Shown here piece after piece: positions 35,101 through 46,612 of a stretch of 64,000 bases of DNA. A program made the position numbers and the translations under genes. Source of the stretch: Schistocephalus solidus (taxonomy: Eukaryota > Platyhelminthes > Cestoda > Diphyllobothriidea > Diphyllobothriidae); assembly GCA_017591395.1 (NCBI GenBank), contig WEDG01004047.1, forward strand, positions 24,916-88,915. Direction: 5' to 3'. The notes below the pieces were generated by a model, which had not been told where the DNA came from, made no database searches, and worked only from the letters and a program-made list of their open reading frames with translations. Within the stretch, counting starts at the first letter, position 1. Each line of letters begins with the position of its first letter.

Positions 35101-37956
35101 TGGCACTAACCAGTCTGACTTGATTTCGCTAAATATACCTATTACGAATTTACGGGGATATTTGAGACACAAAATCCATTCGTCTAACTTGTATCTATTT
35201 TTTAATAATATGAAGGCCTGCCTCCATTTTATGCATTTTCATTTCCACGGCTTTTTGTGATCGGACCGTGATGATAGGATTCCTATACGCGAAGTCAGGA
35301 ATAGAGCGGGGATACTACAGCGTAATTCTGAACCTAAGAGGCGCTGGTCAACACTCAAAATCAGATTGTTGAGCCTGCTTCTACTTCGTGTCAAATGAGA
35401 GGGATCAACGTCGTTGCATCTCGCTTGTGTGTGTGTACCCTGACACAATACAAAGACCCACGGAGCATCAATGCGTGAACTGTAGTTCAGGAAGTTGTGT
35501 ACTGGATCGCCATCGTTTGCTTCGGCAGGTGCACCTTCATTTACAAGACGGCCATGGTTGTAATTATGCACCTTACAAATCTGGCCTCGTCAATTTATGC
35601 TAGGTTTCCGGTATTCCATTTAGATTTTCTCCTCTCCCACTGACCGACACCATTTTGGAGTAGATTTCGCGGTCATAATTGAACGAGTCACCCACTGTAT
35701 TTGGGGTCCCTCCAGTGGCATGATGTTGTTTCGGCGATAAACTAGCTTTAACATTTTACAGAGCTTCAAATTACAGGGATCTTCCGTACGAATCACAATA
35801 ACGAAAGAATTCGTACTGATCGAACAGATTGACAACCCTTTCTTCTGTACCTCGATACCGGCACATTCTGCCCACGAACGCACTTTTTCATGAACATCGC
35901 TGGCCCACTGCGCACTTAGGTGAAGATTTTTCCTCGATAAATTAGACCAGGTTGGAGGAGATATCGTGACGCGGCTGCTTCACTGTGCACCTCTTCGGGA
36001 TAAAACTCTCGTAACATCACTTTGATGGGTATGCTGACGTAGGAACAAAAAAAGAAGGTAGGAATCACTCTACAGTAGCGCCGACGGATATCAAATTGTC
36101 CTGAGTTGAAAGGGTTTGGCTTGATCCAATTGACTAGTCTGTCTACGCATCGTAAGTGGTCAAAGTTAAGGTAGTAACACACAACTGCAGTGGACGTCCA
36201 AGTAGCCGCCCTGCTACCACAGATGGTGAACTTCTTAAGCGGATGGAATGTGAACAGGGCTAGTCAGCTTTTTCAAGCTTCTTTCTTTGAAACTCATCCA
36301 TTTAAGTCTTCTGTCTTGACGCTCCCAGCAAGTAACTATGTGATAGAATAGCATTATTAGCAGTCCAGGTTAATTTCCAATGTGTAGGAGCGGTGGAAGA
36401 GGGGGCGGGGAAAGAGGAGGAGTAGGCGAAGCAGAAAGATACTTAAATGGTGACCCAGAGAAATGCTTTATAAGTCAGTTACCTTGTGTTTTTTTAAACG
36501 TACACTTTCAGCTCATCCTTTTGGTATGGGATATTGCTCTTGGTAGAGAATACGTGCTGCCAAACGCAGTGCCCTTAGACAATCTTCCCATGGGGTTCAG
36601 GCCCTTAAAATAACTTTCCTTCATAGCTCGTTCGTTATTTAATTCTCTGACTTGTGAGCTTAGCTGCAAGCTAGAACATTTCTAGATCTGATGACTCAGC
36701 CCTTACCGATCTCTGTATTATCTCTTGGGGTGATGCGAAGTATTCTACATTACGCTTTCCCCTGTCTGATTAGAAACCAGACTTGTGCAAAATATCACTA
36801 ACGCACGGGTTCTACTGCATATTATTTAGGACTGCAACAACAGAATCCTCAAACACGCTAACATCTCAGCAACACTCCAGAATTATTTCCGAGGAAGATA
36901 GATGCGAAAGTTTCTCTCTCCAATATGAATAGCAACGTTAAAATGGGAGGGATTTTCATGAAAAATTCTTATGATGCGTCTAAGGTTAATCGTGGGCGGG
37001 GTGACATAGTCACCAAAACGAACTTGTCCTCCTGCCTTGTTTCATTTCTGCAGAAAGAACTGCGCGAACGTGAAGTTAATCCTTTGGAGAAAAACCTTTC
37101 AGGCTCGTTACTTTGAATAGTTTGAGGTGAAATCGATCAGCTACTACAGATGAACAGCTTAATATTCGCAAACTGCAGTCAGTAGTAGGCACTCCGTGGT
37201 TATTTATCGTACTGACAGCGGACGTACTAGTTTATATTACTGGCTGTCCATTGGAAGCTTGCGAATACTACGCACTTAATTAGCTCAAAAATACATATCA
37301 ACCTTCGAACCGGGTCTGAAAAAGTTTGTTCCGAAGGACGTACTCCCAGTTCGCGCATTAATTGCCTCGAAAATCAAACAAGGCAGGATTTAAACTAGGG
37401 TTTATATACCAGGAGAACTTGTTTTCCTCCTTTTCAATAGATAAAGGTTACAACATAGTGGTGAAAAATAGCTTATCTTCGGACAACAAGGTGATGGCCT
37501 GGGGCTCCACGCCTTTCGACTGCAGTTCATCCCAAGGCGTTTGACTCGGGTGCAGTCATCTGGAAGGATCAAGTATGAAAAGAAAACGAAAAAATGTCAT
37601 TTCTGGTTTTATTTCTCCCTCTGACACCAATCTCGGCCGTAGCCCTGGCGCATGGACGTAAATTCATTCACACCTTCGCTCTGTAGGAATTGCGTTGAAC
37701 CCCACTGGTTTCATCGGCCTTTGAGATTATTAGTAGAGGATTTTTGGCAGATTTGAATAATTCCTTTGACCCACTTGTGAAAAACTCGGTGAGATTATGT
37801 TTATTTTCACTTCTCCTTAGTTGTCAGCCGTATAGCAGTGCTGGTCAACTTCTATAGGAAAGGTAGAAGTGAAACGTTCAGTCCCCCTAATCGTTGTCGG
37901 TAACGTCTCGCAAAAGGCCTTACATAGCACAGGTAATATAGGTGATCGCAGCCGAC
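32106..37956. other. Long stretch without a supported gene
   Basis: A short TTAGGG-like remnant lies at 33715-33760 (ggttagggtaag). A segment at about 36507-36612 has an acceptor-like end (cactttcag) and an open frame with VWDIALG, but it ends in a stop without a donor. Minus-strand frames at 35239-36182 look somewhat protein-like but match no family I can name. Nothing else stands out. Confidence 0.4.
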
Positions 37957-38225
37957 GGGACAACAAACCCGTGGCTCAATAGTTAGAGCGTTAGACTTCT
38001 TAGCAATGAGTCACGGGTTCGAGCCTCGGGTGGTGCACCACCTGGGGTTGATCAAGACTGGCTGATGACGGCTACTCAAACCGAAATTACCAATCCAGCC
38101 TCTCTTGTCTTTGTCGGTAATGTTCTTCTTTCGCTGTTCGGCTGCTGGTGGGACTTGGGAGTGAGCCCTAAGGCAGAGCACGACGAGTGAGTCCCGTAAT
38201 ACATCTGCGAGTACCCATGTAACAT
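37957..38225 (+). mobile_element. tRNA-Arg-like SINE, near full length
   Basis: The head contains an A box (GTGGCTCAATAGTTAGAGC), the anticodon-arm-like string GTTAGACTTCTTAG and a B box (GGGTTCGAGCC, about 38016-38026). Then come CACCTGGGGTTG, GGCTGATGACGGCTA and the CTTGTCTTTGTCGG region, and a tail with TGGGAGTGAGCCCTAAGGC. The layout (Pol III promoter head, conserved body, tail) is that of a tRNA-derived SINE. Confidence 0.88.
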
Positions 38226-38894
38226 AGCCGTATCTACGACCAACAAGAGGTCCAACATTATGAACAAGGTTCACTCGGAGGTCTGTGCTCATTGTTCGGC
38301 GTTAGAGCTTGCGAAAGCGCCCAAACTTCCTAAATGAAGGCTTATTTGCACAATTTGCTTATAAGGCTAATGCGCTGCACACTTTGTCGAACCTGACATA
38401 CAGGAGTGACGTTAAATTCCAATAGTCTAAATGTTATAGGATTAATACATCCCACCTCATAAACCCCCTTTCTCTTCGGATAATTTGCCAGCAACTTTAG
38501 TTTTTACTACTGAGAAATATGAAGCTCTTCTTTCCTATATAATTTTGCTCGCACATTTATGATTTGTGAACAACAGTTCACACGTAAAAGACAAAACCCC
38601 GGAGGAGTTTGGTTTGTGCGCTAAAGGATGAATCCTTGTCTGCATTTCTGAATAGCTATTTGTTCCTCTGACATTAATTTCCCTCGTACTTGCACTTGTG
38701 AGGACCGTCAGCATTAATGATTCATAACGCTACAAAGTATTGCCTTCCAAGGTAGTCGGTCGACGTCGTATACAAGACTAGAGTTAAGACAGATGCTTCG
38801 TCTGAAGCGCAAACGGAAGGCTGCAGAGCCCTAGGAAGTAATTAATATCATGCTGCTCTGCGTTCACTCTCACCAGCCAGTTTGGAATCGTAAT

Positions 38895-39444
38895 CGCTTA
38901 TCTGCCCCCTCTTACGGAGACGGGAATAGGATAATCCCCTTCATACAGGCGGCTTTGCGCTAAATCCCAGGAAAGCTAAATATTCGCGTGCCCTCACCCT
39001 AACCCAAACGTTAAATCTAAGCCTTTTTTCAACCTCCACCTTAACTTAGCCCCATCCCTAATCTCCCCGGAACTCAGCGCAGAACCCCTTATTCGTAAGC
39101 GGTCCCCGGTACCCTGCAGGAAACACGAGTACAGGAACCGCTGCAATTCAGCTTTCTTAATGCCCAATTCGAGGGACGACAGGCTTAAGCGTAGGGTTGG
39201 AGCTGGGGTTAAGTTTAGGATAAGGCCCAAGGTTAGGGTCAAGCTTAGCGCTAAGGTAAGTAAAGGTTATGTTTATTGTTAAATGTTGTGTTCGGGTTTA
39301 AGGTAGGGCTAGGTTTAAGGGTGGTGTTACGGCTTAGGGTTAGGACATGCGAAGATCCACCCTTCTTGGACTGATGTGCATGGCCACCTTTATTACTTGG
39401 GCGTAGGGTGCCTATTCCCGTGTACTGTTTAGGCGGCCATATAA
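38895..39444. repeat. Two MITE-like copies in inverted orientation, each with a TTAGGG-like array
   Basis: The first copy runs from about 38899 (tgccccctcttacgg) through ctaaatattcgcgtgccc into a CCCTAA-type array (38992-39056), then ccccggaac and a GGAACC end. The second starts near 39184 with a TTAGGG-type array that ends at gggttaggacatg (39333-39351) and closes with acctttattacttgggcg and ctgtttaggcggccatat, the reverse complement of the left end seen at 58095. The arrays read in opposite directions. Confidence 0.75.
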
Positions 39445-39477
39445 TTAATCCTTACCAGCTTGTCTCGCGGATGGTAG

Positions 39478-39518
39478 GCGGGAGGGTGGGGGTGGTGGGG
39501 GGCGGGGGCGGGGGGTGG
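39478..39518 (+). repeat. G-rich tract, potential G-quadruplex
   Basis: Some 41 bases made almost entirely of G runs of three to six separated by one or two bases. It directly follows the MITE-like end at 39444. Four or more runs of at least three G meet the usual pattern for an intramolecular quadruplex. Confidence 0.7.
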
Positions 39519-40064
39519 AAGTTCATATAAGCGATCCATACCCAGCTTGGATTGAGGTGGCGCTTTTTCTTTATAGATCGACCTTATCCGACCGCACAAT
39601 CTGTCAGTGAGAGTTTCCGTCTTTATATTTAGGTTGCAAAGATGCGTTCGGTCTGCAATGTTTTATTGGACGCGAAGTTTCGTTATTTTGTATATTGAGA
39701 CGTTGAGGATCCTGGCAGTGATTCACCGAGACCACCATAAACGAACTGCATACTATGCTACTATTCTTCACTATAATTGCAAAAACAGTCGTAATATAGG
39801 AATAGAATTAATGGGATCTAACGGTCTTTTTGAAATCAATAGCTTTTTTAAAAATTTTGTTACGTTATCTCACATTTCGCCTTAAGAATGCTCTTCTTGA
39901 TGGCTTTCAAAAATTTTTCCTCAGCAAGTGTTTCGTTGGGCAGCTGTAGGACTCCCTATTCTACGAATGATGCATCGGAATTCTTCAATATTAAGTGCGC
40001 TTAAAAAGAAGAAGATGCGATAACTTTAACAAGAATTTCATTGGCCAGGAATCGTGTCTTATTC

Positions 40065-40148
40065 TGGACCCAGGTTTGGGTATGGCTAGCTGATAATGGT
40101 TAATAAGCGATAAACAGCCATTCCAGTCTCTCTGCTCTTTGTCGGAAT
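40065..40148 (+). mobile_element. SINE body fragment
   Basis: Contains GGTTTGGGTATGGCT, GCTGATAATGGTTAATAAGC, GCCATTCCAGTCTCTC and CTTTGTCGG, the body of the SINE family, without head or tail. Confidence 0.75.
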
Positions 40149-40369
40149 TGCCTGCGGAAAATCTTTAATTTAAAATCGAAAATCGGTGACTCCTTCCTGC
40201 GAATTACATATAGATTATCGTCAATTATCTCTAAAAGACGATACGGTAGGAAAAAGTTTTTTCTCACGCCCAGCTGAACGGGAGAGTAAAAATGCGCCCC
40301 CGCAATACCGAGGACATTACTCAAAATTTCACTGAGAGAACCTACTTCTGTGCTCCAACCGTAAACGAA

Positions 40370-40540
40370 ATTCAAACCAAACCTTAAGCGTAACCCTTAG
40401 TTCAACCTTATCCTACCTTATTTTAGCATTGGCGCTAGCTCGAAGATAAATAATTTCCTTTAATTTACCTTTTACCCTAAACTTAATTTTCGTGGAAATT
40501 AGGGCGTTATTCCCCTGTCTCACCGGGGACCACATAAACG
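40370..40540 (-). repeat. MITE-like repeat remnant with CCCTAA-type array
   Basis: A degenerate array with cgtaacccttag and taccctaaactta, followed by ttttcgtggaaat and an end with cccctgtctcaccgg. Both ends are eroded. Confidence 0.5.
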
Positions 40541-42254
40541 ATCGAAACAGAGGATTCTTTCTGCAGTTTGTCCACGGCTCTTTAGCTGCCCTTCAGGTAA
40601 TTTTTTTCGCTGGGAATCTTTCAAAGGAATCCAAGAAACAAGTGAAAATACAATAAATATGTATTACTTCGTTCCTAGTTTAGCTCTGAATGAAAATGCC
40701 GAAAGTATCTGGATAAATATGGAAACATATTTCTTTTATGCCACTTGCCACCAAAATTACTTCACTATTTTAACAAAGCTTTCTGGTAGTGTAGCTGATG
40801 CAAGCGATGAGGATCATAATTGATCCTGTAGCACAACGATATATTACTGTCGTGTACTCGCAGGGGTCAGGCCTGGTCATTTACAACAAGGCCACTAATT
40901 TTTCACTCTGTTCTGGGAGCGGCCCTGCTGGTAAGAGAATGTCCAACCAGCTCCAACTGGGAATAAACACTGAGGGTATGTGCGTCGAGCTTTCTTCGAC
41001 AATGATTCTACTTTATATTGTGGCTGACGGACAATCCTATCCGCCCATCCAACCGCCGCACAGGTCTTATAGTTTAAATTCACATATGTAAAAAATCACC
41101 AAAACACCCCTTACCATTCATTCACATTTGGCCATTACAATGATCGTTCGCTGTGGACGCCATAGTATATTTATGGATGCTTGTGTGTGGCACTCGTTAG
41201 GCGAGGCACTGCACCTAGATCCCTAGCACGTCAACGTAGAAACTCGACCTGATTGATGGTGTACTGGGCGAGTAGGGGGAACGACACCAATAGTGATGAA
41301 ACTTACCTGTACTTAGTACTGCTACGGTAATGCCTGACCTACGCGACCTTGATGATGCCACGTACGCGTGCTCGGTTAGTTCCAAGAGGGTGATTACCGC
41401 ACCGTGAAGATGGAAGAAGTCGCACGGATATCTTTGGGAGAGCGAAGGCGGAGTCAAACCAGTGTATCTCGAATTACCGAGTCACATATTCGTGCGTTCT
41501 CCTGGAACAGAGGGTTTACGGAGCGTGCCCGTTCGTTTGGGCACCCAGTTGAAAATATTTCGTGAGATTTGTTGGAAATGTCGAATGTAGAGGGTTTTCG
41601 GACAGCTTCCTTAATTTTTTGTTAAAGGTTATCCCTTTTAGCGTGGAGGCTAAATAATCTTACCTTAGTTGAGTGGTTAAGCAAAATTATTTATGGTGGC
41701 AATTTCACAACGTCACCAATTTGCCTTGAAATATTTCATAACACAATCAATGTGCCAAACGCCAGGCCCGAGCACTTCTTTATTTCGCAGCTGACCACTG
41801 AATACCGTTTCACAAACTGTCACTTGTAGACACTTCGGGTGGCCCACGGCTAGGTTGACGGGAACAGTTTTCATTATAAAAATTCATTGGGCTAATTGAA
41901 ACGCGCTTGAACTTTTCAAAATTCGCTCAAAGTTGTGACTTATCACGTCAACTTCTTACTGGATGACTCAGTCCTTTTTCGGAACGAAAGACAGGCCATA
42001 AAAGGCCATTGTATTTTGAAATCATCGTACTTCCTTAACTTAACCTTATTCACGTGTACACGAACGGTTAGACAGATATCTCCTGATTCCGAGTCTATGG
42101 GGTGGCCCCCTTGAGCTCATCGGTGTTGTGGTTCAATGTGTACCTGTAGAGCCTGGTATGCCGATCGGAGGGTCACGCAACAATTGACGGATTTCGTACA
42201 TGTACAGCGGGTTTTATTTGCTTTACATATCACAAGCTCTGATTCCCGCTGACT
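40541..42254. other. No supported gene
   Basis: Open frames on both strands (40798-41091, 41215-41457) are short and not recognised. Confidence 0.4.
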
Positions 42255-42580
42255 ATATGGCCCCTAAACAGGACATGAGTACTGAAACCGCCCATAATAC
42301 AGGTACCGTGGCTTCAATTTCCAGGGAAAAGTAGGGTTCCTGTTAGGGTTAGGTTCAAGATTAGAGTTGAGTCTAACGTTAGGGTAAGTTAGAGTTAAGG
42401 AAAGGTTTAATGTTAGCTGAAGGGTTAGGGTGACGGTAGGGTAAGGGTTAAGATTAGGGCTATGATTTAAGTGTATGTCAGGGTTATTATTGGGGTTAGG
42501 ACACGGAAATATTCCTCCTTTCCGAAATTATTCGCAGTGTCACCTTTAGTAAAAACATTTATCTAGGCTTGATTTCATAT
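42255..42580 (+). repeat. MITE-like repeat copy, near complete, TTAGGG-like array of about 170 bases
   Basis: Left end atatggcccctaaacagg, then accgcccataatacagg, then tttccagggaaaa, then a long G-strand array (42335-42505) with many variants of GTTAGGG, closing with gggttaggacacggaaat and cacctttag. It shares its parts, in reverse order, with the copy at 58095-58412. The right end is worn. Confidence 0.8.
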
Positions 42581-44334
42581 GCCCTGCGATTAGGCGTTAA
42601 CATAAACGCATATTTTTGAAACAACTAGGGTTCAAAGACAGGGAGTGCACAAGACTAACTCCTGTCTCATCTGCTTTTTGTAAATACTGCGAACTAAACT
42701 TGAGGCGTTTGATTTGAGCTATCATCAGTTGATTTGAGGTTACACCGTTTGATAGCTGGGCTTTTTCTGTTGCACCGTTTCCCTTTACGCAGCTGTCCAA
42801 GTCTCGAGTGCACCACTGCAGCTCTTTTCAAAAACGCGGATGGCCAACCTTTTTTGGAATTGTTGTCCCGCCCTCTGAATCTGTAGACATACCTTACAGC
42901 TCTTCGAAATAGATATTTAACCGGTTGATAACTCAGCTGAAAAGTCATTCGTCGTCTTAGCTCCTCTTTAGCTCCTCTTCATTCAAAACCGACCGTTATC
43001 CTTGTGAACTCTAGGGCATTTTTACTCCTAGTGCCTATTTCGCCTAGGTAAAATTGGTGTAATCTTTCTAGACATGTTCGTCACCTCTGCCCGCCCCTTG
43101 CTACTTGACCGAATGACTGGACGGTAGCCGGAGTGTCGCTGGTTCAAAGTACATTGTCCATCTGGATGTCACCCATCTTTAACTGGTCAAAACACAAGGC
43201 AGCCGTTTTGTCTGCCTGCTATTCCGGCTGTCAGGGTGGTCCTGGTCACTTGGACAGTAGGAGCTGTCAGTTCCTGATTTCTTTTTCCCCAATTTTGAAA
43301 AAGCACCAGGGCTCAGGACGGAGGGAGCATCTTTTAAGACTTCCCAACCCCTTGCGTGATCCTGATTCCCTAAGCGAAAAAGTTCGGTTAGATTACAAAT
43401 GACAACAGTGCCGCCTGTCAATAAGTACCTCACAAGGCTATCAGGAAGGAGGAGTCACTAGAATAGATTGATGATCGCACCGACGGTTGGACCATCCCCA
43501 GAAATCCTGTCCACTGCATGCCCCGCAGCTTGGCTGGCGCAGTGAGGATGACTTGCGCATGGATTAGTTTGTGGTGATAACAGACTTGTGCACAAACTGC
43601 CGCGAACTCTCCTCCTGGTTTTAGTGGCAGGACAGTCAGGGCAACTCTAGGCGGGATCGGACACAGTGTTTGACAAAGTAAACAGTTCTTCCGCGTGCCA
43701 AATAGGATTGAACAGGATTTCACAGAAGCAAATGAGAGGCAGCTCGGATCCCAAGGGTGTAGGAGTGCGCCATCGACGCCACATTAAGAAGGAGCCATTG
43801 CCGTCTGGTTCTCCATCCTGAGAGGACCGAGTTATCCCGTCGGTTAAATGCCTCCCAAGCCATGGCACTTAGCGTGCCACGAAAGTCTAGAAGCAAGTCA
43901 GCTTGTTTTTATCGAGACAGCTGTCCTGAGTGCTGTGGAAATGCAGTCCTCAGAGTCCATCTCATTCTCGCTTCACTCTATCACGCACCAGTTGCCTAGT
44001 CAGGTCTGTCAGTCATCTGATGCCGGAATAGGGTGCAAGTGACTACCACGGCGTAGGCTTGGATCTGAACGTGCCACCAAACCTGGTCTGTTCTAAAGGC
44101 ACTGATCGCAGGCATTGTCTTCTGGCCCTGTTCAAATGATATCGGTAGACACGAGAAGCTGGAGACAAACCGATATCAGCTTCAACAGGCGTATTACACC
44201 ACGTAGAAATAGACGGTATATATAGCCAAAGTTGCTTGCTTTGGTCAGCAGACCAGAGACAAACTCGTGGTGGTACGCGTAGATGGGAGTCTTTTCAGCA
44301 CGGCAAATGCCGACATATCGGATATAAGTGGATG
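42581..44334. other. No supported gene
   Basis: A short segment near 43548-43600 (acttgcgcatggattagttt) matches the dispersed repeat also seen at 49974, 52684 and 63884. Otherwise nothing is recognised. Confidence 0.4.
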
Positions 44335-44598
44335 GGTGTACACCGATCGTTTACGCGACTTGTTCTCCCGTATCGCCTTGGGGCTCACTCTCGAACCTCG
44401 CCAGCACCTGAGAGCGACTCTTAGTATGAGCAGAAGAACATTAGTAAAAGAGAAAAGGGAGACTGGAATGGCCATTTCTGGCTTATTAGCCGTCATCCAT
44501 CAACCGTGCCCAACCCCAGATGTTAAACCACCCGAGCATAGAAGCCGTGACCTCCAGATGAGAAGTCTAACGCTCTGACCATAGAGCCACAGGGTCAT
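44335..44598 (-). mobile_element. tRNA-Arg-like SINE, near full length, minus strand
   Basis: On the minus strand: CTGTGGCTCTATGGTCAGAG (A box), GCGTTAGACTTCTCATC, a worn B box, CTGGGGTTGGGCAC, GACGGCTAATAAGCCAGAAA, GGCCATTCCAGTCTCCC, and a tail with CGAGAGTGAGCCCCAAGGC and CGATCGGTG. Confidence 0.88.
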
Positions 44599-44640
44599 TG
44601 TCTTTTCGGTTTAGATCGGGAATATTTACTTTCATTCGTT

Positions 44641-44760
44641 GATGAGCGCTCACCGATCAGTTATGGGACTTAACTGGTCCAGTACTGCCTTGGGGTCTCA
44701 CTCTCGAATCCCACCAGCAGCCGAACACCGACTGGCATTATGGGCAGAAGAACTAGTCAA
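44641..44760 (-). mobile_element. SINE 3' half, minus strand
   Basis: Contains, on the minus strand, CGAGAGTGAGACCCCAAGGC, GTCCCATAACTGATCGGTGA and the end in GCGCTCATC. It is the tail of the SINE family without its tRNA-like head, lying next to the copy at 44335-44598 in the same orientation. Confidence 0.75.
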
Positions 44761-44953
44761 TTAACATCCAAAAACCAGAGAAGGAGCGGGTTCAATAATA
44801 GGCTTCAAATATCTACGTGACTTAGAGGACTGAGCAAATTTTCCTTCTTTGTCGTACACAGCGCAACGCTGCATATCGGTCCTCTCATGTGAATATCATT
44901 GCGACAGTCACACAAGGATCTTCCGGCATTAGCGTCTTTCCTCGTTTCTGTAG

Positions 44954-45296
44954 GGCCGTACCAATTGGCTTTCTGCGATTCGAACGAGTTGGCCAGCATA
45001 CAACGAACTTCGACCGTGCACAGGCTCTTGGAGGCAGCCCTGTAACCGCCTATTCAAGTGAAGAGGACGACGAGGTGGACAGTGGTTCACGCCGTCCGAC
45101 TGACTACGCTGTGGCGCCAGAGCCTGGATTCATCACGGTCAACCTCAGCCAAGTGGATTGGCTCAAGTCTCCCACCTCGGAAAACACTTCTGCCCCAGCC
45201 TTGAGCGAAAGCCCACTCTCGGGGACGACTGTGCGTCTGCATATCCCAGCTGCCCCGCCCGACCCCAGCGACATGTTCATTTTTGTTCAGTTCCAG
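44954..45296 (+). CDS. Candidate internal exon of an unrecognised gene
   Basis: Good acceptor (ctcgtttctgtag, ending 44953) and donor (gtgcgt from 45297). It is open for 343 bases, beginning with the third base of a codon and ending in phase 0. The peptide starts AVPIGFLRFERVGQH, has an acidic linker (SSEEDDEVDSGS) and a Ser/Pro-rich middle, and ends in IPAAPPDPSDMFIFVQFQ, which looks like the start of a beta-strand. The phase joins the exon at 30443-30670 (AA plus G makes Lys). A possible next exon starts at 45343 after ctctttatttttcag, 46 bases downstream in phase 0 and open to 45660, but its Cys/His/Leu-rich peptide is unconvincing. Family not recognised. Confidence 0.6.
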
Positions 45297-46544
45297 GTGC
45301 GTCTGCGCTTAATCGTACTTTACTCGCCTCTTTATTTTTCAGTTTTCCGGCTCCAGTCACAGACGCCCGCTACTGCACTTGTGCCATCACAAGAATGTCC
45401 TGCTCCCTCTTTGCTCCCTTAGTGATTTGCTTTTATCTGCTGTGACTATAAGTGGAGCCAGTCGACGTCACACAGCGGGTGGAGAGAGGTTCGGTGCTTT
45501 TGCTTACACTCCTTCCGATCGATGTCCACTTCATTGCATATTGCATCTCACTTGCTTCTTCCCCACTATCGACTGTCCAGCTGGATCGAGAGAAACCTCG
45601 TCCCACCCCTCTGTAGTTCAAATCCTGGAATGCGAGGGTCCTTTAAGGTGGAAGTCATGAGGATAGGTATAATTGGTGGATGTTCGGCTATTCGCAGTGA
45701 TAGCTTTCCGCCAATAATAATGCTCCAATATGCACAGTGAAACACTTAGTGCTTGAAGTTGAATATTTAAATACTTTCAAATACACCGTAATAACGACAC
45801 GCAAAGCACTGCACTCATCACACAAACCACACGTGTACTACGAACTGAGATGCACAAAAATACATTTGTAGGACATAAGTGATCCGTGCACGAGACTTTT
45901 TTTTTGGGAAGAGGCGATTCCTATTAATGAAGTGGTTATATTCGCGTATGATATTGTTGTGCTGCGGAACGACGCATCCCCGTCCCAGGAAACCACTTTT
46001 GCTGGTGTGAGGACGAACCACAAGCTTCAGCCCGTTAAGGTTGTTCTTCGCTAACAACATAGCGAAACACCACTGAACACGGTCACTAGCCAAGACTGTC
46101 TAACATCTAAAGCCAAACCTTCGTCCCACAGGCTAATGAGATCGGAGAGCCCCATTTGTCCATCAATGAAGCGCAAATTCAAAAAAAACTGCATTAGGAG
46201 GATTGAACTTCGGTTCGCAACTACATTGGCTTTGAATCTGGGGTTTGCATGTAACTGGCTGACAGCGGCGTATAAGTCATTAATGAAAACTTAAGTTTCC
46301 TCTTCTTTCTTGGGAGAGCCCATTTCATGCTAGTTAACACCGATTTTCCGGTTTTTATTCAGAATTTAATCCTAAAAATCGCGATGAACATGCATATGCA
46401 TGCATATATAAATGCAATATGCATATAAAGACAGAGAGGTAATGATACAGGTTTATGTGTGAAGTTTAGAAATCCAGATATTTTATCGCATCTCTCATCC
46501 CCTGGAGAAAACGAAGCAGGAGATTAGATTAGTTTGTTGATTGA
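45297..46544. other. No firmly supported gene
   Basis: Apart from the possible exon at 45343-45660, only short frames. A palindromic run of atgcatatgcatgcatat lies near 46391. Confidence 0.35.
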
Positions 46545-46612
46545 ATTTTATTTGTGCCGACGTTTCGAGAACTTCCTCGCTTCATCGGCTGTCCTGCGGA
46601 TGCAGTTCCTGG
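46545..46612 (+). mobile_element. Penelope-like element terminal-region remnant
   Basis: The string tgccgacgtttcgagaactt followed by cctcgcttcatcggc resembles the conserved terminal sequence that accompanies Penelope-like elements (ACGTTTCG ... CTTCATC). No reverse-transcriptase or GIY-YIG sequence adjoins it here, so this is a low-confidence call from motif memory. Confidence 0.35.

Noticed and set aside
36507..36612. Acceptor-like site followed by an open frame with VWDIALG, suggesting a WD40 exon
   Set aside because: Only one short WD-like string, the frame ends in a stop without a donor, and no further repeats are present.
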